Shown: one piece after another, positions 17,269 to 25,102 of the stretch | Layout: each line of letters starts with the position of its first letter | Position numbering within the stretch: the first letter of the stretch is position 1 | Assembly: GCA_036013505.1 (NCBI GenBank) | Contig: CP107851.1 | Span: forward strand, 1,984,001-2,048,000 | Direction: 5' to 3' | From: Streptomyces sp. NBC_00510 | Lineage (GTDB): Bacteria > Actinomycetota > Actinomycetes > Streptomycetales > Streptomycetaceae | Length of the DNA: 64,000 nucleotides | Notes under the pieces: generated by a model | What the model was told of the DNA's origin: nothing | Database searches by the model: none | The model's input: only the letters and a program-made list of their open reading frames with translations | Program-made: the position numbers and the translations under genes

Positions 17269-17340
17269 TTGCTCGCCCTGGGCTCGCCGCTGTGGCCGTT
17301 CGGCCGGGACGTGCTGTGGCCGGGGCGCGCCGGCGCAGCA
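17269..17340 (+). pseudogene. Decayed duplicate of the phosphatidyltransferase C-terminus
   Basis: Read on the + strand this stretch encodes LLALGSPLWPFGRDVLW, closely matching LLALGSLVWSFGRDVLW at the C-terminus of the preceding phosphatidyltransferase (DNA 16960-17010). Nucleotide identity is high over about 50 bp and fades on both sides. No start, ribosome-binding site or rest of the gene is present. It marks an old tandem duplication and deletion between the phosphatidyltransferase and the RibD-like gene. Confidence 0.65.
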
Positions 17341-17365
17341 GGGCACGGCCCCGCTGGTGGCTTGG

Positions 17366-18049
17366 TCAGGCGTCCTGACGCGGCAGGTAGCGCAGCAGCA
17401 CCACGTCGCCGATCTGCCGGGTCTCCGCGAGCGTCATCCGGTGCTGGGGGCCCTGCGGGAAGACCGCGGGGTGCACCATGCGCGGGGCGTCGGCCTGGCC
17501 GACGAAGAACGGCGCGTACACGAGGTGGAGTTCGTCGACGAGCCCGGCGCTGAGGAACATGGTGTGGACGACTCCCCCGCCCTCCACCATGAGCCGTTCG
17601 ACGCCGCGCCCGGCGAGGTCGGCGAGCAGGAGCCGGACGTCGAGCGGGTCGCCGGCGTCGACGACGGAGCAGACGTCACCCAGGCGTTCGCGGAGGCAGT
17701 CGCTCGCGCAGGACGTCGTGTAGACGACCTTCTCGCACTCCCCGGTGGTGAAGAACCGGGCGCCGGCGTCCAGTTTCCCGCTCTCCGTGACGGTGACCTT
17801 CAGCGGGGTCGGCGGGAGCCCGGCGCGGACGCGCCGTTCGCGGCGTTCGGCGGAGCACACCAGCAGCCGCGGGTCGTCGGACCGTATGGTGTTGGCCCCG
17901 ACGAGGATGGCGTCCACCCCGGAGCGGACCTCGTCGATCCGGTCGAAGTCCTCCTCGTTGGAGAGCAGCAGCCGGGTCGTGCTCGTGTCGTCCAGGCATC
18001 CGTCCAGCGAGGAGGCCACGGACATCAGTACGTACGGGCGCGATCTCAT
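17366..18049 (-). CDS. RibD C-terminal / dihydrofolate-reductase-fold reductase
   Basis: A 227-residue protein of the RibD_C family (5-amino-6-(5-phosphoribosylamino)uracil reductase type). Visible marks are SRPYVLMSVASSLDGCLDD at the N-terminus, DAILVGANTIRSDDPRL (about residues 45-61, NADPH side) and ERLMVEGGGVVHTMFLSAGLVDELHL (about 165-190). There is no deaminase domain. It may reduce a pyrimidine or pterin-like intermediate. The neighbouring PTPS-like operon makes a shared pathway attractive but unproven, as it is a separate convergent unit. The start is uncertain: ATG 18049 gives the usual family N-terminus, and a GTG at 18067 is also in frame. Confidence 0.85.
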   Translation of the reverse strand: MRSRPYVLMSVASSLDGCLDDTSTTRLLLSNEEDFDRIDEVRSGVDAILVGANTIRSDDPRLLVCSAERRERRVRAGLPPTPLKVTVTESGKLDAGARFFTTGECEKVVYTTSCASDCLRERLGDVCSVVDAGDPLDVRLLLADLAGRGVERLMVEGGGVVHTMFLSAGLVDELHLVYAPFFVGQADAPRMVHPAVFPQGPQHRMTLAETRQIGDVVLLRYLPRQDA

Positions 18050-18172
18050 GAGGACACATTGCCGCACGGCGGCGTTCGCGGATGTGAAGCTTCCGTAAGT
18101 TAGGTGCCGAGGGCCGGATGGATGTAGGGTCCGCCGATCATCGTGCGGGCCTGGTCAGGGCCCGGTGGCCCG

Positions 18173-19216
18173 TCAGTCCCGCACCCCGGCCAGCACGTCG
18201 AGGGCGAGGGTGTCGTCGGTGTCGTGGGAGAGGGAGACGGTGACGCGTGTACACAGGCCCGCGAAGCGGTCGCGCACGGCCCGGCCGACCTCCCGCGGTT
18301 CACCGTGGAGGGCGAAGGCGTCCAGGACCTCGTCGTCGACCAGCCGGCCCATCTCGGCCCAGCGGCCGCGCACGGACAGCCGGTGCAGCTCGTCGTGGAG
18401 TTCGCCCCAGCCGTGGAGGTCGAGCACGGCGCGGTAGGCGGGCGTCGAGGCGTAGAACGCGATCCTCTCGCGGGTGGCGGTGAGGGCCGCCGTGTACTCC
18501 TCCTGCGTACGGCCGGTCGCGACCAGGGCGTTGCCCACCACGTCGAAGGGCTGCCCCGCGTGCTCGGAGGACTCCCTGGCCTTGTGCACGGCGGGGAGGG
18601 TCACCTGCCGCAGGTAGTCCGCGGAGGTGAGGGCGTGGCAGATCAGCCCGTCGGCGACCTCGCCCGCGACGGCGGTCATCAGGGGGCCGACGCCGGCGAG
18701 CCAGATGCGGGGCGGCCCGGACGGCAGGGGGCCCGGGTCGAACATCGGCGTCATCAGCGTGTGGGTGTAGAACTCGCCGCGGAAGCGGAGCCGTTCGCCG
18801 GTCTGCCAGCTGTGCCAGATGGCGCGCAGCGCGCCCGCGAACTCCTTCATGCGGGCGGCGGGCCGCGACCAGGGCATGCCGTAGCGGTGCGTGATGTGCG
18901 GCTTGACCTGAGAGCCGAGGCCGACGGTCATCCGCCCGCCGGAGAGCCGCTGGACGTCGTACGCGGCCGTGGCCACCGTCATCGGGTTGCGGGCGAAGGC
19001 GATCGCCACGCCGCTGACCAGGTCGGCCCGCCGGGTGGCGCCCGCGGCGAGGGCCAGCTGGAGGAAGGCGTCGTGCCGCATCTCGTTGACCAGCACGCCG
19101 TCCGCGCCGTGCGCCTCGGCGCGGGCGGCCTCGGTGGCGGTCCGCTCGATCCGGCCGGTGAAGGTGAAGTCGGCCTTGAGCGGCGGGGGCGGGGGCGGGG
19201 TCGTCGGGGACGTCAC
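18173..19216 (-). CDS. LLM-class F420-dependent oxidoreductase
   Basis: A 347-residue luciferase-like TIM-barrel protein. Family features are the N-terminal DFTFTGRIERTATEAARAEA strand-helix, VSGVAIAFARNPMTVATAAYDVQRLSGGR (about 68-96) and PPRIWLAGVGPLMTAVAGEVADG (about 165-187). Such TIGR03617-like proteins use reduced coenzyme F420 for hydride transfer; substrate unknown. The N-terminus begins with a run of prolines after the GTG at 19216, which overlaps the upstream stop. It is the second gene of a two-gene unit behind a divergent HxlR regulator. Confidence 0.88.
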   Translation of the reverse strand: MTSPTTPPPPPPLKADFTFTGRIERTATEAARAEAHGADGVLVNEMRHDAFLQLALAAGATRRADLVSGVAIAFARNPMTVATAAYDVQRLSGGRMTVGLGSQVKPHITHRYGMPWSRPAARMKEFAGALRAIWHSWQTGERLRFRGEFYTHTLMTPMFDPGPLPSGPPRIWLAGVGPLMTAVAGEVADGLICHALTSADYLRQVTLPAVHKARESSEHAGQPFDVVGNALVATGRTQEEYTAALTATRERIAFYASTPAYRAVLDLHGWGELHDELHRLSVRGRWAEMGRLVDDEVLDAFALHGEPREVGRAVRDRFAGLCTRVTVSLSHDTDDTLALDVLAGVRD

Positions 19217-19569
19217 GCGCCGGCTCCCGCGGGCGGGCCCGCCGTCTCGGTGAGCCGCGGCGGCGCGGCCTGCCGCCAGGAGTCGGCGACGATGTCCCGG
19301 AGCTCGTCCACGTCGTCCAGGGCGGCGAGCCGTACCCGAACCCAGTTCGATCCGGCCTCGTGCGGCGGCACCCAGAACTTCCCCGGCTCGGCCGCGATCA
19401 GCTCGCCCCGCTCGTGCATGGGGCAGCGCACGGCGAAGGACGTCTCGTCGTCGGGCAGCGTCAGGTACATCTTCCCGGCGACCCGGAACGTGGGCATGCT
19501 CCAGGCCTCCTTCTCCACCGTCTCGGGGAGCGAGAGGGCGATGCGGCGGACGTCTTCGGAATCGGGCAT
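19213..19569 (-). CDS. MmcQ/YjbR-family protein
   Basis: A 118-residue small alpha/beta protein of the MmcQ/YjbR (CyaY-like fold) family: SEDVRRIALSLPETVEKEAWSMPTFRVAGKMYLTL, then WVPPHEAGSNWVRVRLAAL. The family is named as DNA-binding from structure, but its function is not established. The ATG at 19569 gives the standard N-terminus; an upstream in-frame extension is rejected. Translationally coupled (GTGA) to the F420 enzyme. Confidence 0.87.
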   Translation of the reverse strand: MPDSEDVRRIALSLPETVEKEAWSMPTFRVAGKMYLTLPDDETSFAVRCPMHERGELIAAEPGKFWVPPHEAGSNWVRVRLAALDDVDELRDIVADSWRQAAPPRLTETAGPPAGAGA

Positions 19570-19668
19570 GCGACCACCGTAGCCATCGCCTCCGACAACG
19601 GCCGTGACGCGTCCCCCGGCCGCTCCGGGCCCCTCCCGCCCGGGGCTGAGTAGCAGGAGGAAACCTAG

Positions 19669-19676
19669 GTGTACAC
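19669..19676. promoter_or_regulatory. Possible promoter/operator for the HxlR gene
   Basis: GTGTACAC is an 8-bp perfect palindrome overlapping a TACACT -10-like hexamer, 37 bp before the HxlR start and 100 bp before the divergent MmcQ/F420 unit. Auto-regulation by the HxlR protein through this site is a reasonable guess. Confidence 0.35.
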
Positions 19677-19712
19677 TGTCCTTCCGCCGCATCGGGTAGG
19701 AGGTGAGCCGCG

Positions 19713-20192
19713 GTGACGACCGGACGGCACGTGTCGGGCCCCCAGGAGGACCAGCCGGCCTGCTCCATCGAGCGGAGCCTGCAGATCCTCGGTGAGCGCT
19801 GGTCCCTGCTGGTGCTGCGCGAGGTCTTCGCCGGGCGGCACCGCTTCGCCGAGATCCAGACGTCGCTCGGGATCGCGCCCAACCTCCTCAGCGCCCGCCT
19901 CAAGCTGCTCGTCGAGGCCGGGGTGCTGTGCACCCGCACGTACCAGGAGCCGGGCAGCAGGCAGCGGCAGAGCTACCACCTGACCGAGGCCGGGCGGGAG
20001 CTCGACCTCGTCATGGCCTCGCTGCAGCAGTGGGGCGACCGCCACCGGCCGCGCCCGTCCGGCCCCTCCGCGCGCCGGCGGACGCGCTCGACCGGCCATG
20101 CCGTCCACGTGGGCTTCCTCACCGACGACGGCCGTGAGGTGCCCGGCACCGATGTGTCGATCGCGGTGACGCAGCCCACCGGGACGGCCTGA
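19713..20192 (+). CDS. HxlR-family winged-helix transcriptional regulator
   Basis: A 159-residue protein. The HxlR signature begins CSIERSLQILGERWSLLVLREVFAG (residues 17-41), then the recognition region RFAEIQTSLGIAPNLLSARLKLLVEAGVL (about 44-72) and the wing YHLTEAGREL. A Pro/Arg-rich linker and about 40-residue C-terminal strand region follow. HxlR proteins often respond to electrophiles or redox stress. It is divergent from the MmcQ/F420-oxidoreductase pair, its likely targets. The GTG start follows GGAGGTGAG. Confidence 0.9.
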   Translation: MTTGRHVSGPQEDQPACSIERSLQILGERWSLLVLREVFAGRHRFAEIQTSLGIAPNLLSARLKLLVEAGVLCTRTYQEPGSRQRQSYHLTEAGRELDLVMASLQQWGDRHRPRPSGPSARRRTRSTGHAVHVGFLTDDGREVPGTDVSIAVTQPTGTA

Positions 20193-20218
20193 CCGACCGG
20201 GCGACCGGGCGACCGGGT

Positions 20219-22033
20219 TCAGTGCAGGTCGGCCCGCTCGGCGGTGTCGTCCAGGAAGCCTCCGGACTGGTGCTGCCACAGCTTGGCGTAGGCGCCCTCC
20301 TCCGTGAGCAGTTCCTGGTGGGTGCCCTGCTCGATGATGCGCCCGCGGTCCAGGACGACCAGCCGGTCCATGCCGGCGACCGTGCTCAGCCGGTGCGCCA
20401 CCACCAGCGCCGTCCGCCCGTCCATCAGCCGCCACAGCGCCTCCTGGACGAGGACCTCGCTCTCCGAGTCCAGGGCGCTGGTCGCCTCGTCCAGCAGCAG
20501 GATCGGCGCGTCGCGCAGGATCGCCCGGGCGAGCGCGACCCGCTGCCGCTGTCCGCCGGAGAGCTTGATCCCGCGCTCGCCGACCATGGTGTCGAAGCCG
20601 CCGGGCAGCGCGTCGGCGAACTCCGTGACGTGGGCCGCCATGGCCGCGCGGCGGATCTCGCCCTCGGTGGCGTCCGGCCGGGCGAAGGCGATGTTGTCCC
20701 GCAGCGACCGGTGGAACATCGCCGGGTCCTGCGGCACGTAGGAGATCAGGCTGCGCAGGTCGGCCTGGCGCAGCCGGCTGATGTCCTGCCCGCCGATGAG
20801 GATCCGGCCGCCGTCGATGTCGTTCATCCGCAGCAGCAACCGGGTGAGCGTGGTCTTGCCGCCGCCCGACCGGCCGACGAGCCCGATCCTGGCACCGCTG
20901 GGCACGGCCAGGTCGAGCCCCTCAAAGAGCGGCTCCGCGCCCCCGTGGGCGAAGGTCACGTGCTCGAAGCGGACGTCGGCACCCCGGGACCGCAGCGGTT
21001 CCGGCGCGGGCGGGTCGAGCACGGTGGGCGGCTTCAGCAGCAGTTCGGTGAACTGCGCCGCCTCCGTCATCGAGCTCTCCAGGCGGCGGTAGATCTGGTT
21101 GAACTCGAACATGATCCGCGTCGCGTTGGAGTAGTACGTGAAGGCCACCACGACCGCCTCCACGCCGTGCGTGCCCGCACCCAGCGTGACCGCCAGCAGC
21201 AGGCCGAGCGCGTTGGTCAGCACGGACAGCGGTGCGACCAGGGTGTCGATGCGCAGGTTGCCGTAGTCCCACGACTTGAGCGTGAGCCTTCGCGACTCGG
21301 CGACACGGGAGCGGTGCTCGGCGGCCTCGCGTTCCTCCGCGGCGAACGCCCGGACCGTGTCCATGTTCATCAGGCTGTCGGCGACGTGCCCGGACACCCG
21401 GGCGATCGCCTCCTCGCGCCGGCGGACGAGCGCCTGGCGCCGGCGGATGAGGGGCGCCACGCACAGCGCCGTCACCGCGATCATCGCCAAGAGGCCGACG
21501 ACCAGCAGCGGTTCGTAGGCCCACAGCACCACCGACCCGAACAGCAGCGGTACGAAGCTGCCCAGGACGCTGAACGTCAGCGTGTCGACGAACTCCTCGA
21601 AGCGCGAGGCGAAGCTCAGCACCCGCTTGGTGAGGGACCCCGCGAAGTTGTCGTGGAAGAACGACGCGTCCTTGGCGAACAGCTCGTCCATGCCGACCAC
21701 GTACAGGTGCTCGATGCCGCGGGCGTCGAGGCGGTTCAGGCAGTGCAGGCCGATGCGCCACAGCGTCTCCGCGAGCAGCAGCACGCCGGCGAAGGCCAGG
21801 ACGTAGGGCAGGGTCGAGCCGATGCCGGGAGCGGTGCCGTCGACGAAGCCGCCGACGAGCTTCGCGACGATCAGCGGTGCGACGTAGTTGATGCCGATGT
21901 TGCCGAGGGCCGGCGACAGCATCGCCGGAAGCGTCAGCCACCGGAACCGGGCCAACTCCCCTCCGTAGTAGCGGAGTGCCAGCAGCACCGGGCCCCTGGC
22001 CGGCCGGAACCTGCGTGATTCAGGCGATCCCAT
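20219..22033 (-). CDS. ABC exporter half-transporter (permease-ATPase fusion)
   Basis: A 604-residue exporter: about six transmembrane helices in residues 20-320, then an ATPase domain with Walker A GRSGGGKT (387-394, Lys393), signature LSGGQ (491-495), Walker B ILLLDEAT (Glu516) and the H-loop VVAHRLSTV. It should work as a homodimer exporting lipid or small-molecule substrates. The open frame reaches 22351, but the stretch before MGSPESRRF is Arg/Pro-rich antisense-like sequence, so I start at 22033; a GTG two codons upstream is equally possible. It is a lone gene, separated from tRNA-Pro by a strong hairpin. Confidence 0.9.
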   Translation of the reverse strand: MGSPESRRFRPARGPVLLALRYYGGELARFRWLTLPAMLSPALGNIGINYVAPLIVAKLVGGFVDGTAPGIGSTLPYVLAFAGVLLLAETLWRIGLHCLNRLDARGIEHLYVVGMDELFAKDASFFHDNFAGSLTKRVLSFASRFEEFVDTLTFSVLGSFVPLLFGSVVLWAYEPLLVVGLLAMIAVTALCVAPLIRRRQALVRRREEAIARVSGHVADSLMNMDTVRAFAAEEREAAEHRSRVAESRRLTLKSWDYGNLRIDTLVAPLSVLTNALGLLLAVTLGAGTHGVEAVVVAFTYYSNATRIMFEFNQIYRRLESSMTEAAQFTELLLKPPTVLDPPAPEPLRSRGADVRFEHVTFAHGGAEPLFEGLDLAVPSGARIGLVGRSGGGKTTLTRLLLRMNDIDGGRILIGGQDISRLRQADLRSLISYVPQDPAMFHRSLRDNIAFARPDATEGEIRRAAMAAHVTEFADALPGGFDTMVGERGIKLSGGQRQRVALARAILRDAPILLLDEATSALDSESEVLVQEALWRLMDGRTALVVAHRLSTVAGMDRLVVLDRGRIIEQGTHQELLTEEGAYAKLWQHQSGGFLDDTAERADLH

Positions 22034-22325
22034 CTCCACCCTGTGGTGTCGTGCGGCGTGCTGCCGCGGGTTTCTCCGGGAGGTGCCGCTGCCGCCGTGG
22101 CGGTACGGCGGCGCCGAGGTGCGCATGAGTGGGCGGTCCGGAAGTGGCAGTGTCCCGCGGCGGCCCACGTGGAGTCCAAGCGTTTTCCGGCCCGGTGGCA
22201 CGGCGCACGGCCGCCCCCCCGGCGGAGCCGCGCGGCCCTCGGCGGCCGGGGGCGGCGCGGCTCCGCCAGGGGGCGGCCGGCCGGGGTCGTACCGCTCCGG
22301 CCGCGCCTCATGTGCCGCAAACGCA

Positions 22326-22361
22326 ACCAGCGGGTTTGTCATGAATGACAAACCCGCTGGT
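22326..22361. terminator. Strong hairpin downstream of tRNA-Pro
   Basis: Perfect 17-bp inverted repeat with a 2-nt loop; the left arm is ACCAGCGGGTTTGTCAT. It lies 9 bp past the 3' end of the leftward tRNA-Pro gene and is the obvious terminator for it. Being symmetric, it could also work on the other strand. Confidence 0.85.
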
Positions 22362-22369
22362 CGACACCG

Positions 22370-22443
<74 letters not shown>

Positions 22444-22624
22444 GTGTCGCTTTCGTCCCGGGCTTCCCGCCCGGCCGACCGCGCACGAGAACAATACCGC
22501 ACGTCGTCGGGTGCTCGCTCGCACCATTCCCGCAGCACGCCGGGCGCCGCCGCGACGGGGTACCCGGCCCGGGATGAGTAGCCGTACTCATGTGGCGCGG
22601 GCCACGACGGCCGATGCTTCAATC

Positions 22625-22915
22625 ATGGCCAATCCGATCCAGCAGCAGACGACCGCGGCCTTCTCGGCCCAGGCCGCGATCTCGTTCGCCGTCGCCCTCG
22701 GGGCGATGGTCGTGGGCATCGCCTATCTGCCGGTCGGCCCGTGGGTGCGGGCCTTCCTGGCGGTGGGGCTGCTCTACGTGGTGACCTCGGCGTTCACGCT
22801 CGCCAAGGTCGTCCGCGACCGGCAGGAGGCCGGCCAGGTCACGAGCCGGGTGGACCAGGCCCGGCTGGACAAGCTGCTGGCCGAGCACGACCCGTTCAAG
22901 GTCGACGGGGTGTAG
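22625..22915 (+). CDS. YiaA/YiaB-family two-helix inner membrane protein
   Basis: A 96-residue protein with two hydrophobic segments, about residues 15-37 (AISFAVALGAMVVGIAYLP) and 43-62 (VRAFLAVGLLYVVTSAFTLA). It matches the YiaAB two-helix domain, found in small membrane proteins of unknown function. A polar C-terminal helix follows. The ATG at 22625 was chosen because upstream frame overlaps the tRNA. Its last 20 bp overlap the 3' end of the convergent soxR gene. Confidence 0.82.
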   Translation: MANPIQQQTTAAFSAQAAISFAVALGAMVVGIAYLPVGPWVRAFLAVGLLYVVTSAFTLAKVVRDRQEAGQVTSRVDQARLDKLLAEHDPFKVDGV

Positions 22916-23375
22916 CCGACTCGTCGCCCAGCAGGTAGCGCGCGCCGGGGCCCTTGGCGGCGGCGGTGTCGTCCGGGTTGTACAGGGCGCACTTGCGCAG
23001 GGACAGGCAGCCGCAGCCGATGCAGCCGGTGAGGTTGCCCTTGAGCCGTTCGAGCTCCGCGATCTGCTCGTCGATGCGGCGGGTCCAGGTGCGGGCGACG
23101 GTGTTCCATTCGGCTGCGCTGGGGGCGCGGTCCTCGGGGAGCCGGGCGAGGGCCGCGCCGGCCTCCTCCAGCGACAGGCCGACGCGCTGGGCGGCCCGGA
23201 TGAAGGCGACACGGCGGAGTGTGGCGCGGGCGTAGCGGCGCTGCCCGCCGGCGGTGCGCTCGGAGCGGATGAGGCCGAGCTCCTCGTAGTAGCGCAGGGC
23301 CGAGGTGGCCAGGCCGCTGCGGGCGGCGAGCTCACCGATGGCCAGGCGGTCGCGGCGCGGTGCGGGGTCGCTCAT
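22896..23375 (-). CDS. soxR: Redox-sensing MerR-family activator SoxR
   Basis: A 159-residue regulator with MerR helix-turn-helix (IGELAARSGLATSALRYYEELGL, residues 13-35), long dimerisation helix (about 80-115) and the [2Fe-2S] ligand set Cys118, Cys121, Cys123 and Cys129 in CIGCGCLSLRKC, diagnostic for SoxR. In actinomycetes SoxR senses redox-active natural products rather than superoxide itself and activates a small regulon through an 18-bp SoxR box. Such a box lies 22 bp upstream of this gene, between it and the divergent split transketolase. Confidence 0.95.
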   Translation of the reverse strand: MSDPAPRRDRLAIGELAARSGLATSALRYYEELGLIRSERTAGGQRRYARATLRRVAFIRAAQRVGLSLEEAGAALARLPEDRAPSAAEWNTVARTWTRRIDEQIAELERLKGNLTGCIGCGCLSLRKCALYNPDDTAAAKGPGARYLLGDESATPRRP

Positions 23376-23396
23376 GGGCCCGAGGGTAGCGCTTGA

Positions 23397-23414
23397 CCTC
23401 AAGCCGACTTGAAG
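23397..23414 (+). promoter_or_regulatory. SoxR box in the soxR/transketolase divergent gap
   Basis: CCTCAAGCCGACTTGAAG, matching the classical SoxR operator (CCTCAAG-n3/4-CTTGAGG) at nearly all arm positions. A TTGACC -35-like hexamer (23393-23398) overlaps its left edge in the direction of the transketolase gene, as expected for a MerR-type activated promoter. The -10 element is not obvious. It ends 15 bp before the transketolase ATG. Confidence 0.8.
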
Positions 23415-23429
23415 TTGCACCCTCTCCTT

Positions 23430-24131
23430 ATGACTCCGACCAGCACGGACACCGCGTACGGCTACGACGACCTGCGGCGGCTGATGTCGCTCATGACCGG
23501 CGACGAGAAGCACGGGCCCGCCGCCACCTCCACCCTCGACGTGTTGTGGGTGCTCTACGACCGCGTGCTGCGGGTGACCCCGGGGACCGCGGAGGACGCC
23601 GGCCGGGACCGCTTCCTGCTCTCCAAGGGCCACGGCCCGATGGCGTACTACGCGGTGCTCACCGCCAAGGGCTTCGTCCCGGAGGAGTGGCTGCCGGGCT
23701 TCGGCTCCTTCGGCTCGCCGCTCGGTCACCACCCGGACCGCGTGCTCGTGCCGGGCGCCGAGATCGGCTCCGGCTCGCTCGGCCACGGGCTGCCGATCGC
23801 CGTGGGCAGCGCCCTGGGGCTGCGGGCGCAGGGCCTGACCGACGCCGCGGTGTGGGTGCTGGTCGGCGACGCCGAACTGGACGAGGGCAGCAACCACGAG
23901 GCCGTCGCCTTCGCCGGCGCCGTCGGCCTGGAGGGCCTGCACGTCGTCGCGGTCGACAACACCTCCGCCACCTACCGGCGCCCCGGCGGTCCCGCCTCGC
24001 TCTTCGCCGGCGAGGGCTGGTCCGTGGCCACCGTCGACGGCCGTGACCACGAAGCCCTGTACGAGGCGTTCACCATGCCGCACCCCGGACGGCCGCACGC
24101 CGTCGTCGCCCGTGTCGAGTCCAAGCGCTGA
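23430..24131 (+). CDS. Transketolase, N-terminal (TPP-binding) subunit
   Basis: A 233-residue protein equal to the first third of a transketolase. SKGHGPMAYYAVL, GSLGHGLPIAVGSALGL and GDAELDEGSNHEAVAFA form the thiamine-pyrophosphate/Mg site. Split transketolases of two polypeptides are known in bacteria. The partner half is encoded 29 bp downstream. No ribosome-binding site precedes ATG 23430, so the transcript may be leaderless, starting from the SoxR-controlled promoter. A transketolase under SoxR would link redox-cycling drugs to pentose-phosphate flux and NADPH supply (inference). Confidence 0.88.
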   Translation: MTPTSTDTAYGYDDLRRLMSLMTGDEKHGPAATSTLDVLWVLYDRVLRVTPGTAEDAGRDRFLLSKGHGPMAYYAVLTAKGFVPEEWLPGFGSFGSPLGHHPDRVLVPGAEIGSGSLGHGLPIAVGSALGLRAQGLTDAAVWVLVGDAELDEGSNHEAVAFAGAVGLEGLHVVAVDNTSATYRRPGGPASLFAGEGWSVATVDGRDHEALYEAFTMPHPGRPHAVVARVESKR

Positions 24132-24160
24132 CCGCCGCCCCGAGCCGAGGAGACCTTCCC

Positions 24161-25102
24161 GTGGACACCATGCGTGAACGCTTCACCACCGTCGCCGGAC
24201 GCCTGCTGGACGACGACCCCCGGCTGGCCGTCGTGCTGGCGGTCATCTCCGGGGACCGCTTCACCGACGCCGCCCGCGCCCACCCCGACCGGGTGATCGA
24301 CGTCGGCATCCGCGAGCAGTTGCTGGTCAGCGTCGCGGGCGGGCTGGCGCTGACCGGGCTGCGGCCGGTCGTCCACACCTTCGGCAGCTTCCTGGTGGAA
24401 CGCCCCTTCGAGCAGGTCAAGCTGGACCTGGGGCATCAGGGCGCGGGCGCGGTGCTGGTCAGCGCGGGCGCCTCGTACGACATCGCCGCGGGCGGCCGCA
24501 CCCACCAGGCCCCCGGTGACGTCGCCCTGCTGGACACCCTCGACGGCTGGACCGTGCACGTGCCCGGCCACCCCGACGAGGCCGAGGCCCTGGTCCGGCA
24601 CGCGGCGGCCGACGACGACAACCGGGTCTACGTGCGGCTCAGCGAGCAGTCCAACCGCACCGCGCGGCCGGTCTCGCCGGGCGGGTTCCGGGTGCTGCGC
24701 GAGGGCCGGGCGGGCGTGGTCGTCGCCGTGGGCCCGCTCCTGGACGCCACGCTGGCGGCGGTCGCGGACCTGGACGTGACCGTGCTGTACGCCTCCACGG
24801 TGCGTCCCTTCGACGCGGCCGGGCTGCGGGCGGCCGTCGCGGGCACGGACGCGGCGGACGTGGTGCTGGTCGAGCCGTACCTGGCGGGCACCTCGGCGTC
24901 CTTCGCCGCGGAGGCCCTGCTCGACCTGCCCCACCGCGTCCTGGCGCTGGGCACCGCCCGCGCGGAGTTGCGCCGCTACGGCACCTGGCAGGAACACGTG
25001 GCGGCGCACGGCCTGGACGCCGCCGGGCTGCGGGCACGCATCGGGGGCTTCCTGGCGGGCTCCCGCCACCCGGCGGGCCTCGCGGGCTCGGGCGTCCGCT
25101 AG
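24161..25102 (+). CDS. Transketolase, C-terminal (pyrimidine-binding) subunit
   Basis: A 313-residue protein equal to the middle and C-terminal thirds of transketolase: RVIDVGIREQLLVSVAGGLALTGLRPVVHTF (about residues 44-75, with the catalytic Glu), then the substrate and C-terminal Rossmann-like domains (VAVGPLLDATLAAV; VLVEPYLAGT). The GTG at 24161 follows GAGGAG; an ATG three codons later is an alternative. Its TAG stop and the stop of the convergent aldo/keto reductase share one CTAG. Confidence 0.88.
   Translation: MDTMRERFTTVAGRLLDDDPRLAVVLAVISGDRFTDAARAHPDRVIDVGIREQLLVSVAGGLALTGLRPVVHTFGSFLVERPFEQVKLDLGHQGAGAVLVSAGASYDIAAGGRTHQAPGDVALLDTLDGWTVHVPGHPDEAEALVRHAAADDDNRVYVRLSEQSNRTARPVSPGGFRVLREGRAGVVVAVGPLLDATLAAVADLDVTVLYASTVRPFDAAGLRAAVAGTDAADVVLVEPYLAGTSASFAAEALLDLPHRVLALGTARAELRRYGTWQEHVAAHGLDAAGLRARIGGFLAGSRHPAGLAGSGVR

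Noticed and set aside
20195-20217. Three near-tandem GACCGGG(C/T) units between HxlR and the ABC exporter
   Set aside because: Too short to call a repeat array or CRISPR; probably slippage in a GC-rich spacer.
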